From Acidobacteriota bacterium (GTDB taxonomy: Bacteria; Acidobacteriota; Blastocatellia; Pyrinomonadales; Pyrinomonadaceae), in assembly GCA_003223025.1 (NCBI GenBank), contig QHXR01000006.1, forward strand, positions 33,609 through 97,608: a stretch of 64,000 nucleotides of DNA, read 5' to 3'. The number at the start of each line of letters is the position of its first letter. The first letter of the stretch is position 1. A program made the translations under genes and the position numbers. The notes beneath the pieces are model-generated. The model saw only the letters and a program-made list of their open reading frames with translations, ran no database searches and had not been told where the DNA came from. This document shows positions 35,094 through 44,516 of the stretch, piece after piece.

Positions 35094-36410
35094 CTAATGC
35101 GAACTATCCAAAAATCTGTTCACGCTTTCGATCCGGGCCGTTCCAAATCTCGCCAGGATCGCGACGATCGCTATCGCCGCAAATATCGTCAGGAACGGGT
35201 CGATGTTCGGCAGCCTGAGCCGCATCGTACTGACGAGTGCCGTGTGAACGGCCGTAACAAAGAGCATCAGGATCGCGAATAAGATCACCGTCTCTCTGAT
35301 TCGCGGTTGCTTTCGCGATAACCACATCCCTGCAAAGCCGAGAACAAAAAGTGGTACGAGCAGCGCCGCTGAGATCAACATCCCTTTGGTCGAGTAAATA
35401 TCGGAGCTCAACCACGGTCGCCAGAAAGCCAGCAGTTTCCACCCGATCAATCTCGCGGTGATCCCTGGTTCCGCTTTCGCATTTTCAATCGCCTGCTGTC
35501 GCCACAGGCTCTCACGTTCTTTGAAGGAAAGGCCGCTATAACCTTTCGTCCGCTCCCATTCGGCCACCTGCTCCGCGGCGAGCGTCTTCGCCATGTAATC
35601 CTGATACTGCTGCGTCTCCTCGCGACTCGCGAACTTCCCTTCGTAGATCCGGATGTTCGCCGGATGATTCCCGATCCATGCAACAAAACCGCTCGAGTCG
35701 TTGATCAGAATGAACTCACCACGCGTCCTCAGGTTGTAAAAAGTCCAAGGCAAAATCGTGATAAACATCACGACGATCATCAGCACCGGTGCGGCGATGC
35801 TATTCTTTCGTCGATAGCAAAGTGCCGCCATCGCGACAGCGAGTACGATGCAGATGCCGAGAGGCGAATTCTTGCAAAGAGCTCCGAGTCCAAATGCGAC
35901 TCCCGCTGCTGCCGCCGTCTTCAGATCGAACGGTCCGTCCGAGACGATCATTTTGACCAGAAGCAGCAAAGCGAGCGTCATGACGAATGTCTGCAATGCT
36001 TCCGTCTGGATCGCCGCAGCCTGATATACAAAGAACGGATTCAGAGCGAACAACATTCCCGCAATCGTCGCGACGAGCGTGCTCGTCGTCAAAAGCTTCG
36101 CCGCCCGGAAGATCATCAGCGTAGTCACGGCGTGAAGTAACGCCTGAACGATCTTCACGGCAAAAACGCTTTCGCCCGCGATGCTCCAGACTCCGGCGAT
36201 GAACAGCGGATACAGCGGAGCACGGAAGAAATGCAAACCTCCGACCGCCGGATAACTTCCATTTGCAACCAGCATGCGAGCAGCGGTGATGTAATCGATG
36301 CTGTCCGCAAAGTCCGGATTATCGCGTCCCGTGACGTAGATCATGCCGACACAAAGTAAGAATGCGAGGACCGCTAAACCAACTTGAATGATCCTTCTCT
36401 TCGAACTCAT
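35094..36410 (-). CDS. GT-C glycosyltransferase, GT39/PMT_2-like, inside the ACIII operon
   Basis: 438 residues, about 10-11 TM segments. After the first TM an extracytoplasmic loop has NPDFADSIDYITAARMLVAN (acidic pair typical of GT-C enzymes) followed by FFRAPLYPLFIAGVW, the PMT_2/ArnT-like signature. A large periplasmic loop (about 225-330: WIGNHPANIRIYEGKFASRE and on) precedes the last TM segments. The family moves sugars from polyprenyl-phosphate to proteins or lipids on the periplasmic side. It lies between actC and actD, same strand, gaps of 46 and 23 bp, and is not a known ACIII component. Substrate unknown; see finding on Ser/Thr-rich neighbours. Confidence 0.82.
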   Translation of the reverse strand: MSSKRRIIQVGLAVLAFLLCVGMIYVTGRDNPDFADSIDYITAARMLVANGSYPAVGGLHFFRAPLYPLFIAGVWSIAGESVFAVKIVQALLHAVTTLMIFRAAKLLTTSTLVATIAGMLFALNPFFVYQAAAIQTEALQTFVMTLALLLLVKMIVSDGPFDLKTAAAAGVAFGLGALCKNSPLGICIVLAVAMAALCYRRKNSIAAPVLMIVVMFITILPWTFYNLRTRGEFILINDSSGFVAWIGNHPANIRIYEGKFASREETQQYQDYMAKTLAAEQVAEWERTKGYSGLSFKERESLWRQQAIENAKAEPGITARLIGWKLLAFWRPWLSSDIYSTKGMLISAALLVPLFVLGFAGMWLSRKQPRIRETVILFAILMLFVTAVHTALVSTMRLRLPNIDPFLTIFAAIAIVAILARFGTARIESVNRFLDSSH

Positions 36411-36456
36411 CGTCGCCTCTGATCGCGCGTATCAGATTTCAAATATCAATACCGGC

Positions 36457-37905
36457 CTACTTGTTAGGCGGATCGGTTCGTTCCCACGTGTACTCAACTT
36501 CCAAAACACTCTCGTCGAAATCCTGCTGACGTCCGTGAACGTTCGCCGACGGCAACAAGGTACGAACCTCGAATATCGAGATGATCGGCAGGAACCGGAC
36601 GAAAAGGTAGATCAGCGAGAAGAAGAATCCAAGTGTTCCGATGAACATCGAGATGTCGAATATAGTCGGTGAATACATCGCCCACGATGACGGCAGGAAG
36701 TCCCGGTTCAAGCTCGTAATGATGATTACGAAACGCTCGAGCCACATACCGACGCTGACGATGATCGAGATGATAAACAGCCAGAACGGGCTTTCACGAA
36801 AACGTTTGAACCAAAGGAACTGGATCGAGATCCCGTTACAAAAGATCAGCATCCAATAGAACAGCCAGTACGGACCGTTCCAGATGCGATTCTTGATCAT
36901 GAACACTTCGTACTGCGACGCGCTATACCAGCCGAAGAAGGCCTCCATCGCGTACCCGTACACGACGATCAAACCGGTCGCGAGCATCACCTTCCCCATG
37001 TAAACCAGGTGGGTATCGGTGATGAAATCTTTCATGTTGTACCAGACGCGGAGCGGTATACAGAGGATCAACACCATCGCAAATCCGGCGAAGATCGCAC
37101 CCGCAACGAAGTACGGCGGAAAGATAGTAGCGTGCCATCCCGGAACCTGTGACACCGAGAAGTCGAAGGACACGATCGAGTGGACCGAAAGCACGAGCGG
37201 AGTCGAGATGCCGGCGAGAAGCAGATACGCGATCTCGTATCGATGCCAGTGACGAGCACTTCCGCGCCACCCCCAGGACAAAAGTCCGTAAACCGCCTTG
37301 AAGTATTTATTCTTTGCCCGGTCGCGAAGCGTAGCGAGATCCGGGATCAGTCCGACATACCAGAACAAAAGCGAGATCGTAGCATATGTCGATACCGCGA
37401 AAACGTCCCAAACCAGCGGGCTGCGGAACTGCGGCCAGACCCCCATCGTGTTCGGATACGGGAACAGCCAATACGCGGCGAGCCACGGACGACCGGTGTG
37501 GAGCAGAGGAAACACGGCTGCGTTCGCCACCGCGAACAGCGTCATCGCTTCGGCGAATCGATTGATCGACGTTCGCCACTTTTGATTCAGGAGAAGAAGG
37601 ATCGCAGAGATAAGAGTTCCGGCGTGGCCGATACCGATCCACCACACAAAATTGATGATCGGAAACGCCCAGCCGACCGGCTGGTTGTTTCCAAAAATTC
37701 CCATGCCCTTCGCGAGAAGGTAGCCGACCGTCATCAGCAGGCATTGAGCGACCATGAACGCAATGCCGAAGCCGATGAACCAATGGAACGGCGTCTTCTT
37801 CTTCAGCGTAACGTCGCCGATCTTGTCTGACACCGTGCCGAATGTGTGATCGCCTTCGACCATCGGCGGGTAAATTTTTTGTTGGATCCGTTTCAAATCC
37901 TGCAT
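36457..37905 (-). CDS. actC: alternative complex III subunit ActC (NrfD/PsrC-like quinol-binding)
   Basis: 482 residues, ten TM segments. Seen: HWFIGFGIAFMVAQCLLMTV, WWIGIGHAGTLISAILLLLN (conserved Gly-His-Ala-Gly near the quinol site), FPLLHTGRPWLAAYWLFPYP, SIVSFDFSVSQVPGWHATIF and, near 400, MWLERFVIIITSLNRDFLPS. It oxidises quinol and passes electrons to ActB. A long cytoplasmic N-terminus (about 40 residues) is usual. Downstream of actB by 54 bp. Confidence 0.95.
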   Translation of the reverse strand: MQDLKRIQQKIYPPMVEGDHTFGTVSDKIGDVTLKKKTPFHWFIGFGIAFMVAQCLLMTVGYLLAKGMGIFGNNQPVGWAFPIINFVWWIGIGHAGTLISAILLLLNQKWRTSINRFAEAMTLFAVANAAVFPLLHTGRPWLAAYWLFPYPNTMGVWPQFRSPLVWDVFAVSTYATISLLFWYVGLIPDLATLRDRAKNKYFKAVYGLLSWGWRGSARHWHRYEIAYLLLAGISTPLVLSVHSIVSFDFSVSQVPGWHATIFPPYFVAGAIFAGFAMVLILCIPLRVWYNMKDFITDTHLVYMGKVMLATGLIVVYGYAMEAFFGWYSASQYEVFMIKNRIWNGPYWLFYWMLIFCNGISIQFLWFKRFRESPFWLFIISIIVSVGMWLERFVIIITSLNRDFLPSSWAMYSPTIFDISMFIGTLGFFFSLIYLFVRFLPIISIFEVRTLLPSANVHGRQQDFDESVLEVEYTWERTDPPNK

Positions 37906-37959
37906 GATTTTCGCAACTCGTTCTCCGGCGTCATTCCGGCAAAACCAAATTCAAAATGA

Positions 37960-40900
37960 TCAATGTCCGTCCGTCGCAGGTTTCGGTTCACCGTGCGATT
38001 CGCCACCGTTGCCGTGGGCCTTCGGTGCTTTGTAATCCGGCATCTCCGGATTCTGGTTCTTTAACTCGGAGAGATAAGTCGTTCGCGGCTGAGTATTAAG
38101 ATCGTTGAGCAGTTTGTAATCTCTCGGATCCTTCTTCATTTGAGCGACCTGGCTTCCCTTGTCGTTCATGTCGCCAAACACGATCGCGTCGGTCGGACAC
38201 ACCGCCTGACATGCCGTCACGACTTCTCCGTCGGCGATCGCACGTCCGTCCTTTTCGGCCTCGATGCGGGCTGCCGAAATACGCTGCGTACAATACGTGC
38301 ACTTCTCCATGACACCGCGGCTTCGGATCGAAACTTCCGGATTGCGCATCAGTTTGTACTGCGGCGTATCCCAATCCTGGTAAAGCATGAAATTGAACCG
38401 TCGAACTTTGTAAGGGCAGTTATTCGAACAATAACGCGTTCCGACACAGCGGTTATAGACCATGTCGTTAAGGCCTTCCGCACTGTGGACGGTCGCCGTA
38501 ACGGGACAAACCACTTCGCACGGCGCCTGTTCGCACTGTTGGCAAAGAACCGGTTGGAAGTGCGTGCCTTCGGGATGATTGAGATCGTTGCCGGTGAAGT
38601 AAGTGTCGATGCGCATCCAGTGCATCTCACGACTTCGCTCGACCTGCTCTTTGCCGACTACCGGAATATTGTTTTCCGATTGGCAAGCGAGCACGCATGC
38701 GTTGCAGCCGACGCATGAGTTCAGATCGATAGACATTCCCCAGCGATGATATTTGTCGTAGGACTTCTGATAATCTTCAGCCGCCGTGGCGTACATCGAA
38801 TGATCGTAGAGGTCCTCGTTCTTCTTCTCATACGACTCGATCTCGTGTTCGAGATTGTTGAAATCCAAAACACGAACGATGTCGCGGCCTTCCATGTTGA
38901 AATGGATCTGCGTCGATGCGATCGTCGTCTGAGTTCCGGTCCCTTTTATATCGCCCGTGCCGAAGTTCATCGCGTCTGAACGCATGACGTCGTAAGCGTT
39001 GTAACCGAGCCCCGTCCCGACGCGTCCGGCACGTGTTCGTCCGTATCCGGCGTAGATCGTGACCACATCATCCGGCTGTCCCGGTGATATCCAGACCGGT
39101 ACGGATTTCGAAATCGTTCCGCCCTGGTAATTCAGCGTGACGAGATCGGAATACATATTCGATCCCTTTGAATTGATAAAACTCGTAGGACGTTCGCCGC
39201 CGGCACCCGAGAGCTGATCGCTGTCGCCGGCTTGATTGAGACCAAGCCTGTGAGCTGTCGCCGGACTGACGAGTGCGACGTTATCCCATGTGATCTTTGT
39301 CAGCGGATTCGGGAGCTCTTGAAGCCAGCCGTTATTCGCAAACCTTCCGTCGTATACGCACGGATCCGGGCAGATCGAAATCTCGAGCGGACCGTTATTC
39401 GCGACCGGGGCCGAGGGCTGCGCAAGAAATCCTGCTCCGGCAGTAACGGTCTTCGGCGTCGCGGCCGTATTCGGGACAAAGCCGTCGTGCACGATACGAC
39501 GCCATTTGTCTTCGAACGTTTGTGTTCCGCCTGATGCGGCCGCGGCTGCTCGCTGCGGAGTTGAGTTCGCCGCGGTGTTACTTGTCGAAGTATTTGCTGC
39601 GGATGCCGCAGTTGTTGCTGCATTAGCCGGAGCCGGAGCCGAGTTGCTGGCAGCGGGTGCTGTTGCCGTATTGCTGTTAGTGTTTCCCGTCGCCGGTCCG
39701 TGACCGTTGCTCGCTGCCGTCGCCGCGGCCGCAGTTGCTGTCGCCGCAGGAGCCGTCGAGGCCGCGATATTCTGTGTCTGCCAGTAAGCTCGAACGATGT
39801 CGTAATCTTTCTGATCGAAATTCTCTTTGAAGAACAGCTGAACGACTTCGTGGATGTTGTGGCTGTCGTAAAGCGGCTGAATAAGCGGCTGAGTGATCGC
39901 CACCGTACCGTCGTACGCACGCGTGTCGCTCCAGCCTTCGAGATAGTGCTTGTCGGAAACATGCCAATGGCAAAGCTCGGCAGTTTCGTCGAAATGTGAT
40001 CCGAGATGGACGCGAAGCGGGATCTTATTCATCCGCTCGGCGTTCAGTTTGAGATCGGCCGGAGTGTTGTATGTCGGATTTCCGCCGAGGACGACGAGCA
40101 TCCTGACCTTGCCCGCATCGATATCGGCGACGAGCTCGCGAAGCTGCTCGATCTGTGTCTTCTCGGACGGCGTGAACGGATCCGCGTAAACTACTGTCTG
40201 ACCAACATTCCCGAGCGCACCGTTCATTGCGTGTGCGAGAGCATGAACGACCGGCGACTGATTCGCACCCGGAACGATAACTGATTTTCCACGGTGAGCT
40301 TGCAGGTCCTTCGCCATCGCCGCGATCCACTGAGCGTTCTCGGTGTAGGTCGACGTTGCTCCGCCGACTCCCAGCGCAGCCGCGATCGCTTTTGCGATCT
40401 CGGGCATCTGGCTTGGCTTTACCGCGATGCGGTGATCGGCCTTCGCACCGGTCAGCGTCATCGTCGTCTCGATCGCATAAAGGCGATTGATCTCTTTATT
40501 CTCTCCGCGAAGATTCTTCTTCTTCGCGTAATCCTTCATATAACGAACGTTGAAGTCCGAGAAAATATCTTTATCAAGTGTCAGGATGCGATCGGCGAGA
40601 TCGTATTTGTAGATTGTCTGGACCGGCGATCCGAACGCCATCCGCGCTCCGGCGATCGCGTTGTCGTTATTGATCGGCTCGTACTGATGCCAGCGGGCGT
40701 TCGGCAACTCGGTCGCGATTCCCTTGAACTGATTTATCAACGTCGGCGATGTGACCGTCTGAGTGAGAAATCGAATTCCGGCACCGCCGTCGGTACGATT
40801 TTCATCGATCGCGGCTCGCAGCGTTCCCATGAAATTCTGCCACGTCTTCGGAGCACCGCGGAACGAGACTTCCTGCGAGCGGTCCGGGTCGTACATGTCG

Positions 40901-41352
40901 AGAACCGAAGCCTGTGCGAGCGAATCCGTCGCACCAAGACTTCCCGGGTGATCCGGATTTCCTTCGACCTTGATCGGACGTCCATCGAATGATTTTGCGA
41001 GAAGCCCGGTCGCGATACCGCCGAGCGACACTGCAGTTGCAAAGAAGAGCGGTTTACCTGGAAGCAAATCCTGCTCGGCGCGAACGTAAGGAACGATCTT
41101 CTCGGCTGGTTGGATAACGCAGCCGGAAAGCCCCGCGAGCGCGAGCGTGCCGCCCATTAACTTGACGAAGGTGCGGCGACTGACCGCATTTTCCCAATCC
41201 TCGGAGTGCACGGGAAATTCCCGCTTCACGAACTCTTCAAATTCCGGGGCGTCGACGAATTCGTCCACGCTGCGCCAATATTCCTTACCGTTCTGAGACA
41301 AGATCTTGTCTCGCATCAATGCAAAATTGTTTTTGCTGTCCTGGTTGGGCAT
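37960..41352 (-). CDS. actB: alternative complex III subunit ActB, fused molybdopterin-like and Fe-S protein
   Basis: 1130 residues. A variant Tat signal is internal (SRRTFVKLMGGTLALAGLSG, about 59-78). The N-terminal molybdopterin-oxidoreductase-like half (about 90-740) has no cofactor ligand, as in known ActB. The C-terminal Fe-S half has CVGCNACVLACQSENN, CQQCEQAPCEVVC, RYCSNNCPYKVR and CTYCTQR with TACQAVCPTDAI, for four clusters. Between about 535 and 620 lies a low-complexity Ala/Thr/Ser/Asn insert (coded near 39525-39775). The start at 41352 has AAGGAAG 5 nt upstream. Exposed to the periplasm in ACIII. Confidence 0.95.
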   Translation of the reverse strand: MPNQDSKNNFALMRDKILSQNGKEYWRSVDEFVDAPEFEEFVKREFPVHSEDWENAVSRRTFVKLMGGTLALAGLSGCVIQPAEKIVPYVRAEQDLLPGKPLFFATAVSLGGIATGLLAKSFDGRPIKVEGNPDHPGSLGATDSLAQASVLDMYDPDRSQEVSFRGAPKTWQNFMGTLRAAIDENRTDGGAGIRFLTQTVTSPTLINQFKGIATELPNARWHQYEPINNDNAIAGARMAFGSPVQTIYKYDLADRILTLDKDIFSDFNVRYMKDYAKKKNLRGENKEINRLYAIETTMTLTGAKADHRIAVKPSQMPEIAKAIAAALGVGGATSTYTENAQWIAAMAKDLQAHRGKSVIVPGANQSPVVHALAHAMNGALGNVGQTVVYADPFTPSEKTQIEQLRELVADIDAGKVRMLVVLGGNPTYNTPADLKLNAERMNKIPLRVHLGSHFDETAELCHWHVSDKHYLEGWSDTRAYDGTVAITQPLIQPLYDSHNIHEVVQLFFKENFDQKDYDIVRAYWQTQNIAASTAPAATATAAAATAASNGHGPATGNTNSNTATAPAASNSAPAPANAATTAASAANTSTSNTAANSTPQRAAAAASGGTQTFEDKWRRIVHDGFVPNTAATPKTVTAGAGFLAQPSAPVANNGPLEISICPDPCVYDGRFANNGWLQELPNPLTKITWDNVALVSPATAHRLGLNQAGDSDQLSGAGGERPTSFINSKGSNMYSDLVTLNYQGGTISKSVPVWISPGQPDDVVTIYAGYGRTRAGRVGTGLGYNAYDVMRSDAMNFGTGDIKGTGTQTTIASTQIHFNMEGRDIVRVLDFNNLEHEIESYEKKNEDLYDHSMYATAAEDYQKSYDKYHRWGMSIDLNSCVGCNACVLACQSENNIPVVGKEQVERSREMHWMRIDTYFTGNDLNHPEGTHFQPVLCQQCEQAPCEVVCPVTATVHSAEGLNDMVYNRCVGTRYCSNNCPYKVRRFNFMLYQDWDTPQYKLMRNPEVSIRSRGVMEKCTYCTQRISAARIEAEKDGRAIADGEVVTACQAVCPTDAIVFGDMNDKGSQVAQMKKDPRDYKLLNDLNTQPRTTYLSELKNQNPEMPDYKAPKAHGNGGESHGEPKPATDGH

Positions 41353-41464
41353 CTTCTTCCTTAAGCTTTTTGCCACCGAGCACGCAGAGACGAAAAACAA
41401 TGCGTGATCAGAAGGCTCAACTTTCCAACAAAAATCTCAGTGGCCCCTTGGCCAAGTTCGTAAT

Positions 41465-42124
41465 CTACCGATGACAAGTCGAGCAGCTCGTCATCATTTC
41501 CTTACCGCGTATCTTGTACTTTTCCTTCAGATCTATGCGTTCTTCCGGAGTCAGATCGCCGTCCTGCCATTGCATATTGAAGATCTCGGATTTCGGACGG
41601 ATGAACTTTTCAGGCTCGCGATGGCATGCGAGGCACCATTCCATCTGCAGCGTGTTTTCCTGATAAACCGCCGGCATGTTGTCGATCTGGCCGTGGCAAG
41701 TCGAGCAGCCGACGCCTTTCGCTATGTGAATGCTGTGATTGAAATACGCGAACTCCGGCAGGTCGTGAACGCGTTCCCACTCAATGGGCTTGTTATCCCG
41801 GAAGCTCGCACGGACCGGTTCCAGGTACGGACTGTCGCTCCAGATCTGGCTGTGGCAGTTCATACACGTCTGCGTCGGCGGCATGCCGGCCGATGCAGTC
41901 GTTTCAACAGTCGAGTGGCAATAACGACAATCGATGCCGTCGTCCCCGACGTGATGCTTATGACTGAACTGGACAGGCTGCTGCTTCTCGAGGTACCGGC
42001 CCGTTATGTACGAAGACCTCGCGACCTGCGTATAAACATAAAATGCCGTCCCTGCAAGAACGACGCCGAGGATCATGCTGATCCGGGCGATGTTATTTGC
42101 ACTCTTGTGAAAAAATTGCGCCAT
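41465..42124 (-). CDS. actA: alternative complex III subunit ActA, pentaheme cytochrome c
   Basis: 219 residues with an N-terminal TM anchor (ISMILGVVLAGTAFYVYTQV). Five CxxCH sites: CRYCH, CMNCH, CSTCH, CLACH and CSTCH at the extreme C-terminus. It mediates electron flow from ActB to ActE. First gene of the operon; actB starts 112 bp downstream. A promoter may lie in the 246-bp AT-rich gap upstream. Confidence 0.95.
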   Translation of the reverse strand: MAQFFHKSANNIARISMILGVVLAGTAFYVYTQVARSSYITGRYLEKQQPVQFSHKHHVGDDGIDCRYCHSTVETTASAGMPPTQTCMNCHSQIWSDSPYLEPVRASFRDNKPIEWERVHDLPEFAYFNHSIHIAKGVGCSTCHGQIDNMPAVYQENTLQMEWCLACHREPEKFIRPKSEIFNMQWQDGDLTPEERIDLKEKYKIRGKEMMTSCSTCHR

Positions 42125-42244
42125 TTATCAAGTCTCCCGCGCGGTCCGTAAATAAACCTCAACGGTTACCTGGCTGGTGGGTTGCCTGGCCGGTATATGC
42201 CTAGCTGAACTAGATTGAGAAAGCTTCCGTAAAACTTTTGTACA

Positions 42245-42272
42245 ATTCTACTAAATCTCGTAAATTCCGCAA
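42245..42272 (-). promoter_or_regulatory. possible promoter of the ACIII operon
   Basis: On the minus strand TTGCGG (complement of 42267-42272), 16 bp, TAGAAT (complement of 42245-42250), about 120 nt upstream of actA in the most AT-rich gap of the window. Visual match only. Confidence 0.3.
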
Positions 42273-42370
42273 ATACTATCACCTAGAAAATATTTCGGTT
42301 TAGGATGATTAGCAACGGTTCACGAAATTAGCATTTCTCATTAGTAAGATTATTTTTATTGCGCGAGGGA

Positions 42371-43294
42371 TCAGTTCTCGCCCGCGATGAGTGCCGCACC
42401 TATCGCAGCGGCGTTCTCGCCGAGCTCGCCGGCGACGATCTCTGCGTGCTCGAACGACGGACCAAACGAGAGTTCGCGTGCGCGCCGGATGACCGCATCA
42501 AGCACGAGGTGACCGGCGTGCATGATCTCTCCGCCGATGACGATCTTTTCAATGTTAAGAAGATTAATGACCGTCGCGATCGCGGTACCGACATAACTGC
42601 CGGTCCGTTCGAGCATGAGGCTGGCAAAATCGTCGCCGTTCTCGGCGGCGTCGACGATCCTCCGTATCGAGATCTGCTCCTCTTCGAGCCTGTTCAGTGA
42701 AGACGTGCTGTCGCGATTAAACCGATTCCGCGTTCGACGAACGATATTAGCCGCCGAGGCGACGTCTTCGAGCCGCATTCCGTCCGAGTTGATCGCCACG
42801 TAGCCAAATTCGCCTGCGAATCCGGAAATACCGCGCCAGATCTGATTGTCCAGGATCAGCGCACCGCCGACTCCGACTCCGAGCGTCGCATAGAAAAGAT
42901 TCGAGCTTCCACGCCCGGCACCGAGCCGTAACTCACCATATGCCGCGGCGTTAGCGTCGTTCTCGACGATCGCCCTAACGCCGCTGGAATTCTCGATCTC
43001 CTTCGACAGATCGATCGCGGAATGTTCGGGAATATGAGCAGAATATGCTACCTGTCCCGAATCACGCCGGATCAACCCAGGAACGGCGATACCGATACGA
43101 CTGAAGGGACCGAACTTGTCAGTGAGTCTGGAGATGAATGTTTGCAGTTGCGATACAGACTGCTCGCCGCCCTCGACCGGTGTCGTCTCCGTCCCGAGAA
43201 TCTCACCGGCGCCATCCAGACAAACGGCGCGCGAGGACGTAACGGACGCTTCTATTCCGAGAATCCTTTTTGCGGGATCAACTGGGTCGCTCAT
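42371..43294 (-). CDS. ROK-family protein (glucokinase-like), zinc motif missing
   Basis: 307 residues, ASKHA fold. Seen: RILGIEASVTSSRAVCLD (phosphate loop), IGIAVPGLI, AIVENDANAAAYGELRLGAG (catalytic Asp), YATLGVGVGGALILDNQIWR, FAGEFGYVAIN and, at about 230, VGTAIATVINLLNIEKIVIG. Family members carry a GHxxV turn and a CxCGxxGCxE zinc motif after the AGEFG strand; here His is Tyr (FGYV) and the Cys cluster is replaced by GMRLEDVAS. It may be a sugar kinase or a sensor without the DNA-binding domain. It precedes the ACIII operon on the same strand. Confidence 0.88.
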   Translation of the reverse strand: MSDPVDPAKRILGIEASVTSSRAVCLDGAGEILGTETTPVEGGEQSVSQLQTFISRLTDKFGPFSRIGIAVPGLIRRDSGQVAYSAHIPEHSAIDLSKEIENSSGVRAIVENDANAAAYGELRLGAGRGSSNLFYATLGVGVGGALILDNQIWRGISGFAGEFGYVAINSDGMRLEDVASAANIVRRTRNRFNRDSTSSLNRLEEEQISIRRIVDAAENGDDFASLMLERTGSYVGTAIATVINLLNIEKIVIGGEIMHAGHLVLDAVIRRARELSFGPSFEHAEIVAGELGENAAAIGAALIAGEN

Positions 43295-43353
43295 ATTTGG
43301 TTTGGAGGAAAACTAGAGCGATTCTAGACAGTGCGGTAGACGGTGTCAATTTT

Positions 43354-43565
43354 GTTCGTTGTTCGTGGATCGTAGACGACGGTGGATGCGACTGGAACGC
43401 AGGCGACTCGCCTGCCTGACATCGCCGCTTCGGCCGATGTCAGCCACTGTCGTGTCGAATCATAATCGTTACACACCTTCGGAAGCCTCGGCGTGGCAGG
43501 CGAGTCGCCTGCGTTCCAGTCGCATCCGCCATTCGCTATGAACAACGAATCACGAACAACGAACG
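43354..43565. repeat. large inverted repeat, GACTGGAACGCAGGCG family, copy 3
   Basis: Core arms 43384-43416 (GGATGCGACTGGAACGCAGG and on) and 43495-43527 are a perfect 33-nt inverted pair. Outer heptads GTTCGTT (about 43354-43371) and CGAACAA (about 43539-43565). The loop holds TCGAATCATAATCG, as in copy 2. It fills most of the 360-bp gap between the ROK and DedA genes (divergent); no gene seen. Confidence 0.92.
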
Positions 43566-43654
43566 ACCAAGCACCGACAATCCATTTGTTTGACTCATCT
43601 ACACTCGAAAGTTAATCTTTTGACAGCCCAGACAAGTCTTTCCCGTTCATCCTT

Positions 43655-44410
43655 ATGGATCATCTGTCCCAAATAATCGAGCAGTACGGTATCTACGCGG
43701 TATTCGCGTTGTGTACCGTCGAAGGCGATATCACGCTGCTTATCTCGGGAACGATGGCCCACGGAGGATTCTTCGGTGAGAATTGGGGATTCCTAAAAGT
43801 ACTCGTTGCGGGGACGCTCGGCGGAATGACGGGCGACTGTGTCGCCTACGGCGTCGGCCGAATCGCCCATGAGAATGCGAAGCACTACCGCTTCTATCAG
43901 ATGGCCCAGCCGCGGGTCGAAAAGCTTATCGATAAGTTCGGCGGATTCGCGATCGTGATCTCAAAATACATATACGGTATCAGAGCCGCCATGTGTGTAT
44001 TTTACGGCGTCGGCAAGATGCCGTTCCTCCGTTTTCTCGCCCTCGATGCCATAAGCTGCTTCACCTGGGTCTTGCTTTTGTCCGGAGCGGGCTACTTCTT
44101 CAGCGGCGCGATCACGTCAATGATCGGTGATTTCAAACAGATCGGTGTCGCGCTCTTCTTTATAGTCCTTACCGGGATCATCATCTTTTATGTGATCGAA
44201 AGGTTCTGGCTGTCCGAGAGGGTCGAAGAAGCGAGTCCCGAAACGATTCATCGGATCGAGGAAAGGTTCCACGCGGTCGAAGAGGTCGCATCTGAAAAGT
44301 TACATGATCTCGGAGAACGTCTGCATCTCACGCGCGAGCCGAACAAAGATGAAAAGGATATGACCCCGAAAGCGGAGGCCTCAAAAAAAGCGGAGAAGAA
44401 GTCCGCCTAG
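43655..44410 (+). CDS. DedA-family (VTT/SNARE-associated) membrane protein
   Basis: 251 residues. DedA core (about 15-180): TVEGDITLLISGTMAHGGFF, GGMTGDCVAYGVGR, FVISKYIYGIRAAMC-type segment (IVISKYIYGIRAAMCVFYGV) and a conserved Gly-rich FLALDAISCFTWVLLLSGAG. Such proteins act in undecaprenyl-phosphate or phospholipid scrambling/flipping and proton-linked homeostasis. The C-terminus (about 185-251) is a charged amphipathic extension with many Glu/Lys, not part of the family core. Confidence 0.9.
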   Translation: MDHLSQIIEQYGIYAVFALCTVEGDITLLISGTMAHGGFFGENWGFLKVLVAGTLGGMTGDCVAYGVGRIAHENAKHYRFYQMAQPRVEKLIDKFGGFAIVISKYIYGIRAAMCVFYGVGKMPFLRFLALDAISCFTWVLLLSGAGYFFSGAITSMIGDFKQIGVALFFIVLTGIIIFYVIERFWLSERVEEASPETIHRIEERFHAVEEVASEKLHDLGERLHLTREPNKDEKDMTPKAEASKKAEKKSA

Positions 44411-44516
44411 TTCGTTGTCCGTTGTTCGTTCTCTCTCTGCTCTTTGCTACAATCCACTTCACGGTTGATCGAATTCATCCCCGATCAACGAACAACGATC
44501 CACGAACAACCAACGA
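44408..44516. repeat. heptad-word inverted repeat (GTTCGTT/CGAACAA) before the GHMP kinase
   Basis: Left arm 44408-44430 (TAGTTCGTTGTCCGTTGTTC and on) begins at the DedA stop. Right arm 44483-44516 (GATCAACGAACAACGATCCA and on) ends at the ATG of the next gene. No Shine-Dalgarno is left between. Confidence 0.82.

Noticed and set aside
35094..36410. GT39-like gene taken as an ACIII membrane subunit
   Set aside because: TM pattern and the RAPLYP motif are those of GT-C enzymes, not NrfD-like ActC/ActF, which are both present.
42125..42370. tRNA or small RNA in the AT-rich gap before actA
   Set aside because: No cloverleaf or terminator-like hairpin visible; only a weak promoter match.
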